42,535 nucleotides of DNA from an uncultured Bacilli bacterium (GTDB taxonomy: Bacteria; Bacillota_I; Bacilli_A; RF39; UBA660): assembly GCA_947628535.1 (NCBI GenBank), contig CANRAF010000008.1:1-42535 (forward strand), written 5' to 3'. Positions within the stretch are counted from its first letter, which is position 1; each line of letters starts with the position of its first letter. Positions 24,940 to 33,788 of this stretch are shown here, one piece after another. The notes below the pieces were generated by a model. That model saw only the letters and a list, made by a program, of their open reading frames with translations. It did not search any database and was not told the DNA's origin. The translations under genes were made by a program, and so were the position numbers.

Positions 24940-24995
24940 TAAGTAGATTGCAAGTTTTAATATCATTTTAAAGTTAAACAATCTGCAATGATTCT

Positions 24996-25027
24996 AAAAA
25001 AGAGTGATTAAAAATCATTCTTTTTTT
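24996..25027 (+). terminator. Terminator of the giant protease
   Basis: AAAAAAGAGTGATT pairs with AATCATTCTTTTTT with one G-T wobble and a three-base loop. Confidence 0.85.
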
Positions 25028-25065
25028 ATTTAAATAAAATTTTTGTATACAAATTAAATAAAATA

Positions 25066-25074
25066 TGATAAAAT
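25066..25074 (+). promoter_or_regulatory. Extended -10 of the acidic-tail membrane protein
   Basis: TG-A-TAAAAT (25066-25074), 26 bases before the start codon. Confidence 0.5.
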
Positions 25075-25099
25075 CAAAATAGCATAGGGGAGGCTAGCA

Positions 25100-26938
25100 A
25101 TGAAAGTAGTTAACTTTTTTGAAAAGTTTTTTGCTGTAATTTTCACTATAATCTTTGCTGTTTTAGTACTTTTTGCTATGCTCATAGGAATATTCAAATT
25201 TATGCTTCAAGAAGAAAATGTCAGTAGCTATTTAACTGAAGCCAAGATATTTGACCATTCTACTAGCGAGGTGCTTGGAAAAGATACACCTGGTTCACTA
25301 AGAAGTCAAATTAGTATAAAACTTAAGGATATAGATATTCCTGAGGATGTCATAAATGAAGTTTTAGATAGCAAACAACTTAATACTATGTTTACGGATT
25401 ATTCGGTTAACTATGTGGACTATATTCTGCTTAGAGAGGAAAAACCTAATATAGTTGCTGAAGATTTAGTATTTATGATAGAAAACGAATATGCACAAAA
25501 ATATGGTAATTTAACCATTAAGCAAAAAGAAGAACTTACTGAATACGTTAGAAATGTTACAGAAAAAATTAATAATTCCACTCCAGATATTATAGAACTC
25601 GAAGAAATAGGAGTAAATTTAAATTCTATAAGACCATTTATTAACATTGCATTTGTACCACATATTATGCTCATATTTGGATTTTTATCATTAATATTAT
25701 ATGTAATCGTATCAGTGTGCTTATTTAGTAAATTAAGATCACTTAGATGGTTTAGCAAAGCCCTAATTATAGATGGAGTATTGTTATTTATAGGAAGTTT
25801 TTTGGAGGTGAAAATATTTAGTATGTTAATAAACAATAAAGGAATAATAGACAATTTAGCAATTACATTAGCAAACAAGAGTTTTGAAAACTTGTTGATT
25901 TATGGAATTGCTTTAATGGTAATAGGAATAATTTTATTAATTATTTGTGCAATAATTATGAAAAAGGAAAAGAAAGAAGAATCAGATAATTTATTAAATG
26001 ATGTTATCAAAGAGGAAGTGGAGGAAAGTTCAAAACATAATTTAAATGATTATACCGTAAAAAATGAAAAGGATATAGAAAAAGCTGATGAAAAAAATAA
26101 AGAAAAAGAAACAAAATTAGGTGCTGTACTTACTGACTTAGATAATTCAGAAATTGAAAAAGATAAAGATATAAAAGAGACTGATTTAGAAAAAGCTAAA
26201 GAAGAAAATAGCGAAGACAAAAAAGAGTCAGAAGATAACAGTATAAATGAAAAAGAAGAAATATCAGATGAAATTGAAGAAAAAGATAAAGAATCAGATC
26301 AAGTAGAAAATGAAGAAGATAAATCTTTAGAAGAAGAAAACAAAGAAAAAGAGGAAACAAAAGAAGAACAAGCTGAAGAAGAACAAAATGAAAATAATGA
26401 AGAAAAAGATGAAGACGTAGAGCAAATAGAAGATGAAATAGATAAAGCTTTGGAAGAAAAAAGTGAACAAGAAGAAAACGCTGATGAACAGGACGAGGAA
26501 GAACCAAAAGAAGATAAAGAAGAAAAAGATGAAAGTTCTGATGAAATAGAAGATAAATCTTTAGATGAAGTAAAACCTGCAATAATTGATGATGTAAAAA
26601 TAATTGATGAAGAACCTGAAAAAACAAACGAAGAAAAAGATAAAGATAAAGAAAAATCTGAAGGCAGTGAAAATGAATATGAGGAAATAGAAGACAATGA
26701 GTCAGATACTATAGTTAAGAAAGATATAAATGCATTTAAAGTTGAAGAAGTTCAATTAGATGTTGTCCCTATCGAAAAGAAAAAAGATATAGAAATTAAA
26801 AAATTTGATGATGCCCAAGAAAATAATAAAAAAGATTCAAATGTTAAAAAAGAGAAACCTAATAATGAAAAAGAAAACAATATAGTTAATCAATCTGTTG
26901 AAACATTAGATGATGAAGAAGATATAGAAGTATTATAA
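25100..26938 (+). CDS. Four-helix membrane protein with a 320-residue acidic tail
   Basis: Protein of 612 aa. ATG 25100 follows GGGGAGG (25086-25092). Membrane helices at about 10-35, 183-208, 220-238 and 264-286. Residues 36-180 form an extracytoplasmic loop with mixed charge (QISIKLKDIDIPEDVINEVL). Residues 290-612 are an almost uninterrupted Glu/Lys/Asp-rich tail (for example NEEKDEDVEQIEDEIDKALE), likely cytoplasmic, disordered or coiled coil, ending in EDIEVL. No family recognised. It stands alone between two terminators, directly after the giant protease. The long antisense reading frames over the tail are mirror images of the GAA/AAA codons, not genes. The topology call is good; the function is unknown. 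Confidence 0.65.
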   Translation: MKVVNFFEKFFAVIFTIIFAVLVLFAMLIGIFKFMLQEENVSSYLTEAKIFDHSTSEVLGKDTPGSLRSQISIKLKDIDIPEDVINEVLDSKQLNTMFTDYSVNYVDYILLREEKPNIVAEDLVFMIENEYAQKYGNLTIKQKEELTEYVRNVTEKINNSTPDIIELEEIGVNLNSIRPFINIAFVPHIMLIFGFLSLILYVIVSVCLFSKLRSLRWFSKALIIDGVLLFIGSFLEVKIFSMLINNKGIIDNLAITLANKSFENLLIYGIALMVIGIILLIICAIIMKKEKKEESDNLLNDVIKEEVEESSKHNLNDYTVKNEKDIEKADEKNKEKETKLGAVLTDLDNSEIEKDKDIKETDLEKAKEENSEDKKESEDNSINEKEEISDEIEEKDKESDQVENEEDKSLEEENKEKEETKEEQAEEEQNENNEEKDEDVEQIEDEIDKALEEKSEQEENADEQDEEEPKEDKEEKDESSDEIEDKSLDEVKPAIIDDVKIIDEEPEKTNEEKDKDKEKSEGSENEYEEIEDNESDTIVKKDINAFKVEEVQLDVVPIEKKKDIEIKKFDDAQENNKKDSNVKKEKPNNEKENNIVNQSVETLDDEEDIEVL

Positions 26939-26979
26939 AAAAAGAGAACTTTAGTTCTCCATAATCTAATGTAAGTAAT

Positions 26980-27011
26980 AGAGATAAGTTTTAAAGCTTA
27001 CCTCTTTTTTA
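26980..27011 (+). terminator. Terminator of the acidic-tail gene
   Basis: AGAGATAAG (26980-26988) pairs with CTTACCTCT (26997-27005) with one A-C mismatch, then TTTTTT. A second small hairpin, GAGAACTTTAGTTCTC, lies at 26944-26959 without a T run. Confidence 0.65.
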
Positions 27012-27025
27012 TTTCAAAATTAAGT

Positions 27026-27895
27026 TTATTTATAAGTCTCTTGTTTTATTAAATCAACATTACTATGCATTATTGATAAGTAATCATCATTGTTTTCTAC
27101 ATCGTCTTCAGTTATTGTATCCAGTGATCTTACAGTTAATATTTTAGCATTATAATCATTATTTAATTCATCTATAAAATCATAGTTCTTGGAATGTTCT
27201 AAACAGTATACATATGATAATTCATTATCTTTTAATAATTGTTTAGCTTGATCAATATTATCATCTTTTTCTTTACCATTATTAGTTAAATTTATAACTT
27301 CAAAACCATATTTTTCTAAAAAATTAAGTGATTCATCAACTACAATTATTTTTTTATTAACAGAATTGTCAGCAGCCTTTTTTATTTCTGTTTCAAGTTC
27401 TGTTATATCTACTTTTAAAAGGTTATATTTGTTATTAATTTCTTCTATTAAATATGGATTTGATATATATTCAGTAAGTTCGTTTTTTATATTTTGACCA
27501 ATCATTAATAAGTTTGATGGGTTAAGCCATATATCTGACGCAGAATATGTTGCATCTAAACCATAGGATGCATCAATAATTTTTAAATTTTTATTATCAT
27601 TTAACATAGTTGTTGCATATTCTCTTTCATCAGATTCCCCATTATATATAAATAAATCATATTCACTATAATCCTTTAATTGCTTGTTAGTTATTTTATA
27701 AGTTTTTGATATAGCACTTCTCGGATAAACGCTTTCTACTTTTGAATGATTACCATATAACCTATTAGTTACATATTCAATTGGATATATAGTAGTAACA
27801 ATTTTAATATCCTCCATCATATCTCGCTTAACACATCCCGTTAAACAAGTTGTTACTATAGTTATAGCGAATAAAATAAAAATAGTTTTTTTCAT
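27026..27895 (-). CDS. TroA/ZnuA-like metal-binding lipoprotein with missing ligands
   Basis: Protein of 289 aa, a lipoprotein: LTGC lipobox with acylated Cys21. The mature start, IKIVTTIYPIEYVTNRLYG and VESVYP, is typical of cluster A-I solute-binding proteins for Zn or Mn ABC importers. DLFIYNGESDE and WLNPSNLLMIGQNI line up with the second and third family motifs (usually 'D-x-V-x-x-x-G-x-x-x-E' and 'HVWLDP'). The histidine ligands are absent: the PHxxEP position reads AISKTYKIT and the HVWLDP position reads SDIWLNP. Late ligands are also unclear (EHSKN near 225, SLDT). It may bind another metal, or none. No permease or ATPase gene is adjacent. It shares an ATG/TAA overlap with yidD upstream and is probably co-transcribed with it. 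Confidence 0.8.
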   Translation of the reverse strand: MKKTIFILFAITIVTTCLTGCVKRDMMEDIKIVTTIYPIEYVTNRLYGNHSKVESVYPRSAISKTYKITNKQLKDYSEYDLFIYNGESDEREYATTMLNDNKNLKIIDASYGLDATYSASDIWLNPSNLLMIGQNIKNELTEYISNPYLIEEINNKYNLLKVDITELETEIKKAADNSVNKKIIVVDESLNFLEKYGFEVINLTNNGKEKDDNIDQAKQLLKDNELSYVYCLEHSKNYDFIDELNNDYNAKILTVRSLDTITEDDVENNDDYLSIMHSNVDLIKQETYK

Positions 27896-28119
27896 TATTT
27901 TTTCCTCCTTATATTTGGAACAGGGTCATACCCCTTACTACCAATGGGGTTACATTTAAGTATTCTTTTTATTGAAAGTAGTAGTCCCTTTAAAGAACCA
28001 TATTTTTCTATAGCTTCAATAGCATAGTTTGAACAAGTTGGAATATGACGACACATACTATGCCATGGCCCTGGTATTTTTTGATATGTTTTTATAAGAA
28101 AAATTAATATTTTTTTCAA
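27895..28119 (-). CDS. yidD: Membrane protein insertion efficiency factor YidD
   Basis: Protein of 74 aa from a TTG start at 28119. GGTGG (28122-28126 on the minus strand) is well placed for it, whereas the ATG at 28137 has no ribosome binding site and would add six residues unlike the family. The sequence KKILIFLIKTYQK, then CRHIPTCSNYAIEAIEKYG, then KRILKCNPIGSKGYDPVP carries the full YidD signature. YidD helps YidC place proteins in the membrane. It is usually next to rpmH, rnpA and yidC; here it is beside a metal-binding lipoprotein instead. The identification is very good. Confidence 0.93.
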   Translation of the reverse strand: MKKILIFLIKTYQKIPGPWHSMCRHIPTCSNYAIEAIEKYGSLKGLLLSIKRILKCNPIGSKGYDPVPNIRRKK

Positions 28120-28199
28120 ATGTACCACCAATAACATTTTACTATTATTTTAATTTTTTATCAATCAAAAGAGTACTAATTTTTTTTAAAATATGATAT

Positions 28200-28205
28200 T
28201 ATAAT
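28200..28205 (+). promoter_or_regulatory. -10 element of rnc
   Basis: TATAAT at 28200-28205, 15 bases before the rnc start; an alternative TG-A-TATTAT overlaps it at 28194-28202. The ribosome binding site is AAGGTG (28209-28214). Confidence 0.5.
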
Positions 28206-28219
28206 ATTAAGGTGATAGT

Positions 28220-28891
28220 ATGAAAGAATTATTTGATAAATTAAAAATTGTTCCAAATGATTTAGCAATATATGAACAAGCATTTACTCATACATCTTAT
28301 GCTTATGAAAATAATTTAGATAATTCTTATGAAACTTTAGAGTTTTTAGGAGATGCTATAGTAGATTTAGTAGTTTCTGATTATTTATATAAAAGCAAAG
28401 ATTTTAAAGAGGGGCAAATGACTAAAGAAAGAGCAAGTTATGTTTGTGAAAACGCTCTATATGAATATGCAAATGATTTAAATTTTGGGGAATATATATT
28501 ACTTGGAAAAGGTGAAATCCAAAGTGGAGGAAAACATAAAAAGGCAATTTTGGCAGACGTTTTCGAAGCATTTATGGCTGCGATATATTTAGATTTAGGA
28601 TATGAAAAGGTGAAAGAAGTTGCACTTAATATTATAATTCCTTATATTGAAGATGAAAATGTAATGTTTTTTAGTGATTACAAATCAAAACTACAGGAAG
28701 TAGTTCAAGATATGCAAAAAGAATTAAATTATGAACTTATAGATGAACAAGGACCGGCTCACAATAAGACATTTAAAGTTGCAGTAAAAATTGATGATAT
28801 AAATTATGGAATAGGAGAAGGACATACCAAAAAAGAAGCTGAACAAGAAGCTGCTAAAAATGCTCTAAAGAAATTAGTAAAAGATTATTAA
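28220..28891 (+). CDS. rnc: Ribonuclease III
   Basis: Protein of 223 aa. Residues 1-145 are the RNase III catalytic domain with the signature ETLEFLGDAIVDLVVS (Glu38, Glu41, Asp45) and the second acidic cluster at LADVFEAFMAAIYLD. Residues 150-223 are a double-stranded-RNA-binding domain (YKSKLQEVVQDM at its start and KKEAEQEAAKNALKKL at its end). It cuts double-stranded RNA in rRNA and mRNA maturation. In most Firmicutes rnc is directly followed by smc; here smc is about 6.6 kb further on, separated by rnj, dnaG, rpoD, trmK and an Rpn-like gene. Confidence 0.97.
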   Translation: MKELFDKLKIVPNDLAIYEQAFTHTSYAYENNLDNSYETLEFLGDAIVDLVVSDYLYKSKDFKEGQMTKERASYVCENALYEYANDLNFGEYILLGKGEIQSGGKHKKAILADVFEAFMAAIYLDLGYEKVKEVALNIIIPYIEDENVMFFSDYKSKLQEVVQDMQKELNYELIDEQGPAHNKTFKVAVKIDDINYGIGEGHTKKEAEQEAAKNALKKLVKDY

Positions 28892-28903
28892 TAATCTTTT
28901 TTT
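28880..28903 (+). terminator. Terminator of rnc
   Basis: AAAGATTAT (28880-28888) and ATAATCTTT (28891-28899), followed by TTTT. The stem covers the stop codon. Confidence 0.8.
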
Positions 28904-28914
28904 CTTTGTTAAAA

Positions 28915-29017
28915 ATGACTTGTAAAATATATTCAATAAGAGTATACAAAAGAGCGTTAACAGAAGATGAAATTCTTAAATAATAATGAGTTTGATAAGC
29001 AAAGATTTTATTTATAA
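28915..29017 (+). pseudogene. Frameshifted remnant of a LamG/concanavalin-like domain C-terminus
   Basis: From ATG 28915 the frame reads MTCKIYSIRVYKRALTEDE and then ILK before a stop at 28981. Skipping one base after 28977 continues as NNNEFDKQRFYL to a stop at 29015-29017. The joined sequence follows the C-terminal pattern of LamG-like jellyroll domains in Firmicute surface proteins ('IYSIRIYNRALTxEEILxNYxIDKxRF'). There is no ribosome binding site and no upstream part of the domain, so this is a fossil end of a lost surface protein gene, sitting between rnc and rnj. Confidence 0.65.
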
Positions 29018-29018
29018 C

Positions 29019-29055
29019 AAAAAAAGTAACTTTAAATTATTTTAGTTACTTTTTT
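29019..29055. terminator. Bidirectional terminator between the LamG remnant and rnj
   Basis: AAAAAAGTAACT (from 29020) pairs with AGTTACTTTTTT (29044-29055). T runs exist on both strands. On the minus strand the stop codon of rnj lies in the stem. Confidence 0.8.
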
Positions 29056-30716
29056 ATATTTAAAATTATTGGCAGTACAATAGGTTTCCTACCAGTTTCT
29101 TCTTTTATAAAATTGATTAATTCTTTTGTTATTTCTTGTTTTAAATCTGCATAAGAGTTCTTTTTATTTTCAAGACCTTTTATAACACTACTTTCTGATA
29201 TATCTTCGATCTTTTGAATAAGTTCTTCATTTTCATTTATTAATATAAATCCTCTTGTAGTAACCATAGGTCTTGCAAGTAATTTTCTCTCTTCCATATT
29301 TATATTAATTATGACTACTAAAATACCTTCACTCGCCATAATTTTTCTATCATTTAATACAGCACCACTGATATCTCCAACTCTGTTACCATCAACAAAT
29401 GTTTCAGTTACTTCAAAATTACCAATTTTTTTAATAGTATTATTATCCATTTCTAAAACATCACCATTATCTAAAACAAAAATATTGTCTTTTGGAATAT
29501 CACATTCTTTAGCAATTGCTGCATGTTTTTTAAGCATTCTATACTCTCCATGAATAGGCATTAAATATTTTGGATTAATGAGTCTAATCATAAGTTTTAA
29601 CTCTTCACTCATAGCATGACCTGAAGCATGTATTTCTCTATCAGTAGAACTTGTATAAACTTTAACACCTTTTAAATATAAATTATTAATAGTATTAGCA
29701 ATAGCTCTACCATTACCAGGAATAGCACTTGATGAAAAAATTACTATATCATCTGGTCTTAATTTAATTTGTTTATGAATTCCATCAGCTATTCTAGAAA
29801 GAGCAGCCAAAGGTTCACCTTGAGTACCAGTACATAAAAGAGCAACTTCACCAGGTTTTAAGTTGTTAGCAACTTCAGGAGTAACTAAAACATCTTTAGC
29901 ATCTATATATCCACCTTCCATAGAAATATTGATATTATTTTCCATACTTCTACCAAAGATACAAACTTTTCTATTATATTTTTTACAAGTTTCAATTATA
30001 TGTTTTAATCTATATATATTCGAAGCAAATGTTGCAATAATTAAACGATTATTTTGATGCTTTGAGAAAACTTCATTTAAAGCCTCATCAACTTTTGATT
30101 CTGACATAGAAAAGCCTTCATCTAAAACATTAGTACTTTCGCTCATTAACAGAGTAACTCCTTCACTAGCTATTTCACTTATTCTAGTAAAATCTGTTAC
30201 AGGACCAATTGGAGTTAAATCAAATTTAAAATCTCCTGTCTCTACAATTGTTCCATTTGGAGTTTTTATATAAATTCCATGTGAATCTGGAACAGAGTGA
30301 GTTGTTCTAAAAAACGATATTTCAAAATTTTTATATTTTAATTTATCAGTACTTTTATACGGTCTTAATCCTTTATATTGAATATTTCTATCTGCTAATT
30401 TTTTCTTTATAAGAGCATAAGCTTGATTCGGAGCATAAATACTTGGAATATTTACATTTTGAAGTAAAAATGGTATTGCCCCAATATGATCTTCATGACC
30501 ATGAGTAATTACAAGTGTTTTTATTTTTTTTTCATTATTTTTTAAAAATGTAAAATCAGGAAGTACATAATCAATTCCTCTTAATTCTTCTTCGGGGAAT
30601 ATAACTCCTGCATCTATAATTATAATTTCATCGTTATGCATTAGGCAGTACATGTTTTTACCAATTTCTCCAAGCCCACCTAAAGCAAAAATATAAGTTT
30701 TATCTTTTTTAAACAT
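29046..30716 (-). CDS. rnjA: Ribonuclease J
   Basis: Protein of 556 aa, metallo-beta-lactamase/beta-CASP nuclease with endonuclease and 5'-to-3' exonuclease activity on mRNA and rRNA. The zinc motif THGHEDHIGA gives His72, His74, Asp76 and His77. Further ligands lie in TTHSVPDSHG and VETGDFKFD. The beta-CASP region runs to about residue 390 with RLIIATFASNIYR and ASGHAMSEELKLMI, then MPIHGEYRML. A C-terminal domain follows. Length is as in RNase J1 (about 555). Minus-strand ribosome binding site AGGAG (30721-30725) fits ATG 30716. Only one RNase J is seen in the window, so J1 or J2 cannot be decided fully; the intact catalytic motif favours J1. Confidence 0.95.
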   Translation of the reverse strand: MFKKDKTYIFALGGLGEIGKNMYCLMHNDEIIIIDAGVIFPEEELRGIDYVLPDFTFLKNNEKKIKTLVITHGHEDHIGAIPFLLQNVNIPSIYAPNQAYALIKKKLADRNIQYKGLRPYKSTDKLKYKNFEISFFRTTHSVPDSHGIYIKTPNGTIVETGDFKFDLTPIGPVTDFTRISEIASEGVTLLMSESTNVLDEGFSMSESKVDEALNEVFSKHQNNRLIIATFASNIYRLKHIIETCKKYNRKVCIFGRSMENNINISMEGGYIDAKDVLVTPEVANNLKPGEVALLCTGTQGEPLAALSRIADGIHKQIKLRPDDIVIFSSSAIPGNGRAIANTINNLYLKGVKVYTSSTDREIHASGHAMSEELKLMIRLINPKYLMPIHGEYRMLKKHAAIAKECDIPKDNIFVLDNGDVLEMDNNTIKKIGNFEVTETFVDGNRVGDISGAVLNDRKIMASEGILVVIININMEERKLLARPMVTTRGFILINENEELIQKIEDISESSVIKGLENKKNSYADLKQEITKELINFIKEETGRKPIVLPIILNIKK

Positions 30717-30758
30717 TTTTATCTCCTTTCAATAATTTTTATATAAAAGAATCAACCA

Positions 30759-30770
30759 GTATAATTATAC
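30759..30770. promoter_or_regulatory. Palindromic -10 region, divergent promoter
   Basis: GTATAATTATAC is a perfect palindrome with TATAAT on both strands (30760-30765 plus; 30764-30769 minus). The minus copy suits rnj. The plus copy would read toward the hairpin at 30888-30920. Confidence 0.45.
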
Positions 30771-30887
30771 ACCAAAAATAAAAATTTGTATAGTTTTGCT
30801 AAACTTATTAAGTACAAAAATAAAATTCATAGTACTTAAAACTAATAATATAAAAATAATAAGTAAAAAACTAAAACTATAAAAATG

Positions 30888-30920
30888 GACAATTTAAAGA
30901 ATTAAAATTCGTCTTTTTTT
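30888..30920 (+). terminator. Orphan terminator upstream of dnaG
   Basis: GAC-AATTT pairs with AAATT-c-GTC (one bulged C) around an A/T loop, followed by eight T. No gene on this strand ends here. Confidence 0.6.
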
Positions 30921-30948
30921 TGCTATTGAAATTCATTTGTAGTATAAT
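30920..30948 (+). promoter_or_regulatory. Promoter of dnaG-rpoD-trmK
   Basis: TTGCTA (30920-30925), 17-base spacer, TATAAT (30943-30948), 25 bases before the dnaG start. Confidence 0.75.
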
Positions 30949-30973
30949 AATTATTGATTTAAGGAGGTATATA

Positions 30974-32683
30974 ATGAATTTAGTGGATGAAATAAGAAAA
31001 GCTAATGATATAGTTGATGTAATATCAAGTTATTTACCTCTTACAAAAAAAGGAAAAAATTATTTTGGAGTATGTCCATTTCATGATGACACTAATCCAA
31101 GTATGAGTGTTTCTCGTGATAAACAAATATATAAATGTTTTTCATGTGGTGCAAGTGGTAATGTCATAAGTTTTGTCATGGACTATGAAAGTGTTGATTT
31201 TAAAGAAGCCATAAATATTTTAGCCAAACGTGCTGGAATAGATATAAAAAATAATAATATAAATGGTAGTTCCAACAAATATGAAAAATATTATCGAATG
31301 TATGATTTAGCCCTTAAACTATATCAAAATAATATAAATAGTGCTCTTGGAAAAGAAGCAGTCCAATATTTAAATAAAAGAGGTATTACCAAAGATTTAA
31401 TTAAACAATTTAAAATAGGACTAGCAACTAGTAATGATAGTTTAACAAAACTTTTAACTAAAAAAGATTATTCGAATTTAGAAATAGAAAAATATGGCCT
31501 TGGTAATGGTTATAATGATTTATACTTTAACCGAATTATGTTTCCTTTATTTGATACAAATAACAGAATAATAGGTTTTTCTGGAAGAATATATAATACG
31601 TCAGAAGGAAGTAAATATATAAATACTAAAGAAACTCCAATTTTTAAAAAAGGGGAACTTTTATATAATTATTACAATGCTAAAGAAGATGTTCGCCTTC
31701 AAAAAAATGTAATTTTAGTAGAAGGATTTATGGATGTAATAAGATTATATAGTATTGGAATTAAAAATGTAGTTGCTTTAATGGGAACAGCGCTTACTAA
31801 AAATCAAATAAGTCTTTTAAAAAGACTTTCTTTAAACATATATTTATGCCTAGATGGTGATAGTGCAGGATTAAAAGCTATGGCATCAGTAGGAGAAGAT
31901 TTAACAAAAGCAGGTTGTACAGTCTCCGTTATAACCTTAAAAGATGGACTTGATCCTGATGAGTATATACTAAAATATGGAAAAGATGATTTTTTATCAT
32001 TATATGAAAGTGCTATATCTTATAGTGAATATAAATTAACTTATATGAGAGAGGGAATAGATTTAACTAATTTAGAAGAAAAAACAGCCTATATTAACTC
32101 TGTTTTAAAAGAAGTAAAACAAGAAGAAGACGAAGTAAAACAAGAGTTTATTTTAAAGAAATTATCCTTAGAATTTGATATAGATATAAATATTTTAAAA
32201 AATAACTTGAAAAAAATAGAAAAATATAGTAAAATTGAAGCGTTAAAAAAAGAGAAGTCAACTAGTAAAAAACTTGATAAATATCAAAAAGCAACATATA
32301 ATATTCTTTACATTATGATGAATAGTTATGAAAAGACCAAACTTTATGAGAGAAAACTTAACTATTTACCATATCAGGATGCAAGATATTTAGCTAATGA
32401 AATTATATATGCTTATAAAGTAAATGGCACTTTAGTTCTCGCAGATTTTATAACAAGTTTAAATGAAAAAGAAAATCTTTTAAATCTTGTAAAAGAAATT
32501 TTAAAGAATGTAAGTGATGATGAGTCTAATTTTGAAGCATTTGAAGATTATATGCAAGTGATTAGAGAATATAGTAAGAACCAAGAAATAAAAAGGTTAA
32601 AAAATTTAATGAGTGAAGAAAATAATCCTGTAAAAAAAGCAGAAATATTAGAAAAAATTAGACTAGTTAAAATAGGGGAGTGA
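30974..32683 (+). CDS. dnaG: DNA primase
   Basis: Protein of 569 aa from ATG 30974 behind AAGGAGG (30961-30967); a longer upstream reading frame has no ribosome binding site. The N-terminal CHC2 zinc finger uses Cys34, His37, Cys55 and Cys58 (CPFH and CFSC). The RNA polymerase core with the Toprim fold follows ([17 protein letters not shown] at about 255, [11 protein letters not shown] at about 294, DGLDPDEYI at about 330). The C-terminal part (400-569) is the helicase-binding domain. Makes RNA primers for DNA synthesis. First gene of an operon with rpoD and trmK, the classic macromolecular-synthesis arrangement. Confidence 0.97.
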   Translation: MNLVDEIRKANDIVDVISSYLPLTKKGKNYFGVCPFHDDTNPSMSVSRDKQIYKCFSCGASGNVISFVMDYESVDFKEAINILAKRAGIDIKNNNINGSSNKYEKYYRMYDLALKLYQNNINSALGKEAVQYLNKRGITKDLIKQFKIGLATSNDSLTKLLTKKDYSNLEIEKYGLGNGYNDLYFNRIMFPLFDTNNRIIGFSGRIYNTSEGSKYINTKETPIFKKGELLYNYYNAKEDVRLQKNVILVEGFMDVIRLYSIGIKNVVALMGTALTKNQISLLKRLSLNIYLCLDGDSAGLKAMASVGEDLTKAGCTVSVITLKDGLDPDEYILKYGKDDFLSLYESAISYSEYKLTYMREGIDLTNLEEKTAYINSVLKEVKQEEDEVKQEFILKKLSLEFDIDINILKNNLKKIEKYSKIEALKKEKSTSKKLDKYQKATYNILYIMMNSYEKTKLYERKLNYLPYQDARYLANEIIYAYKVNGTLVLADFITSLNEKENLLNLVKEILKNVSDDESNFEAFEDYMQVIREYSKNQEIKRLKNLMSEENNPVKKAEILEKIRLVKIGE

Positions 32684-32690
32684 AAATTTA

Positions 32691-33788
32691 ATGATTAATG
32701 AAATCAAATCCTTCGAAGAAAGAAAAAAAGATCTATTAGAATTAGGTAAGAAAAATGGCAACAAAGTAACATTTGAAGAAATGGCCGAACATTTAAAAGG
32801 AATTGAACCTGATAGTGATTCTCTAGATGAACTTTATAATATGTTTGTTCAAAATGGTATTGAAATTATATCAAACGATCAAGCATCTGATACAGATGAA
32901 GAAGATGATGATAGTGATGAAGGAATTATAATAAGTGATTCTTCTAATAAAGATATAAAAATAAATGATCCTGTAAGGATGTACTTAAAAGAAATTGGTA
33001 GAATTAACCTACTTACTAGTGAAGAAGAATATGAATATGCTCTTCAAGTGGAAGAAGGTAATGAAGATGCAAAAAGAATTTTAGCAGAATCAAATCTACG
33101 TCTTGTAGTTTCTATAGCTAAAAGATATGTTGGACGTGGTATGGCCTTTCTTGATTTAATTCAAGAAGGTAACATTGGGCTTATGAAAGCTGTTGAAAAG
33201 TTTAACCCAAGTAAAGGATATAAATTCTCAACATATGCTACTTGGTGGATTAGACAAGCTATAACTAGAGCTATAGCAGATCAAGCTCGTACTATAAGAG
33301 TACCTGTTCATATGGTTGAAACAATTAACAAACTTGCTAGAATCCAAAGACAACTAACTCAAGAGTTAAATCGTGAACCTACTGACAAAGAACTTGCAGA
33401 AAAGCTTGGAGTTACTGAAGAAAAAGTTCGTGAAGTTATGAAAATAAGTCAAGATCCAGTATCTTTAGAAACACCTATTGGAGAAGAAGATGATTCACAT
33501 CTCGGAGATTTTGTACCAGATGAGAGAATGATGTCCCCTGAAGAATATGCAACAGCAGAACTTTTAAAAGAAGAACTTGGAAGTGTACTTGAAACATTAA
33601 CCGAAAGAGAAGAAAAAGTTTTAAAATTAAGATTTGGTCTAGAGGATGGTCAATGTAGAACTTTAGAAGAAGTAGGACAAATTTTTGGGGTAACTCGTGA
33701 AAGAATTAGACAAATAGAGGCTAAAGCATTAAGAAAAATGAGACATCCATCAAGAAGTAAGAAATTAAAGGATTTCTTAACAGACTAA
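32691..33788 (+). CDS. rpoD: RNA polymerase primary sigma factor (SigA)
   Basis: Protein of 365 aa. A short region 1.1-like N-terminus with an acidic stretch ([12 protein letters not shown], about 64-76) precedes region 1.2 ([16 protein letters not shown]). Region 2 contains [12 protein letters not shown] and [17 protein letters not shown], the -10 recognition helix. Region 3 holds [13 protein letters not shown]. Region 4 ends with [17 protein letters not shown], the -35 recognition helix-turn-helix. Size and layout are those of Firmicute SigA. The extended TGnTATAAT promoters seen across the window are consistent with region 3.0 of this sigma. It starts 7 bases after dnaG and overlaps trmK by one base. 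Confidence 0.97.
   Translation: MINEIKSFEERKKDLLELGKKNGNKVTFEEMAEHLKGIEPDSDSLDELYNMFVQNGIEIISNDQASDTDEEDDDSDEGIIISDSSNKDIKINDPVRMYLKEIGRINLLTSEEEYEYALQVEEGNEDAKRILAESNLRLVVSIAKRYVGRGMAFLDLIQEGNIGLMKAVEKFNPSKGYKFSTYATWWIRQAITRAIADQARTIRVPVHMVETINKLARIQRQLTQELNREPTDKELAEKLGVTEEKVREVMKISQDPVSLETPIGEEDDSHLGDFVPDERMMSPEEYATAELLKEELGSVLETLTEREEKVLKLRFGLEDGQCRTLEEVGQIFGVTRERIRQIEAKALRKMRHPSRSKKLKDFLTD

Noticed and set aside
26196-26697. Two antisense reading frames (Leu- or Ser-rich) over the acidic tail
   Set aside because: They mirror GAA/GAT/AAA codons of the plus-strand gene and have no ribosome binding site or protein-like composition.
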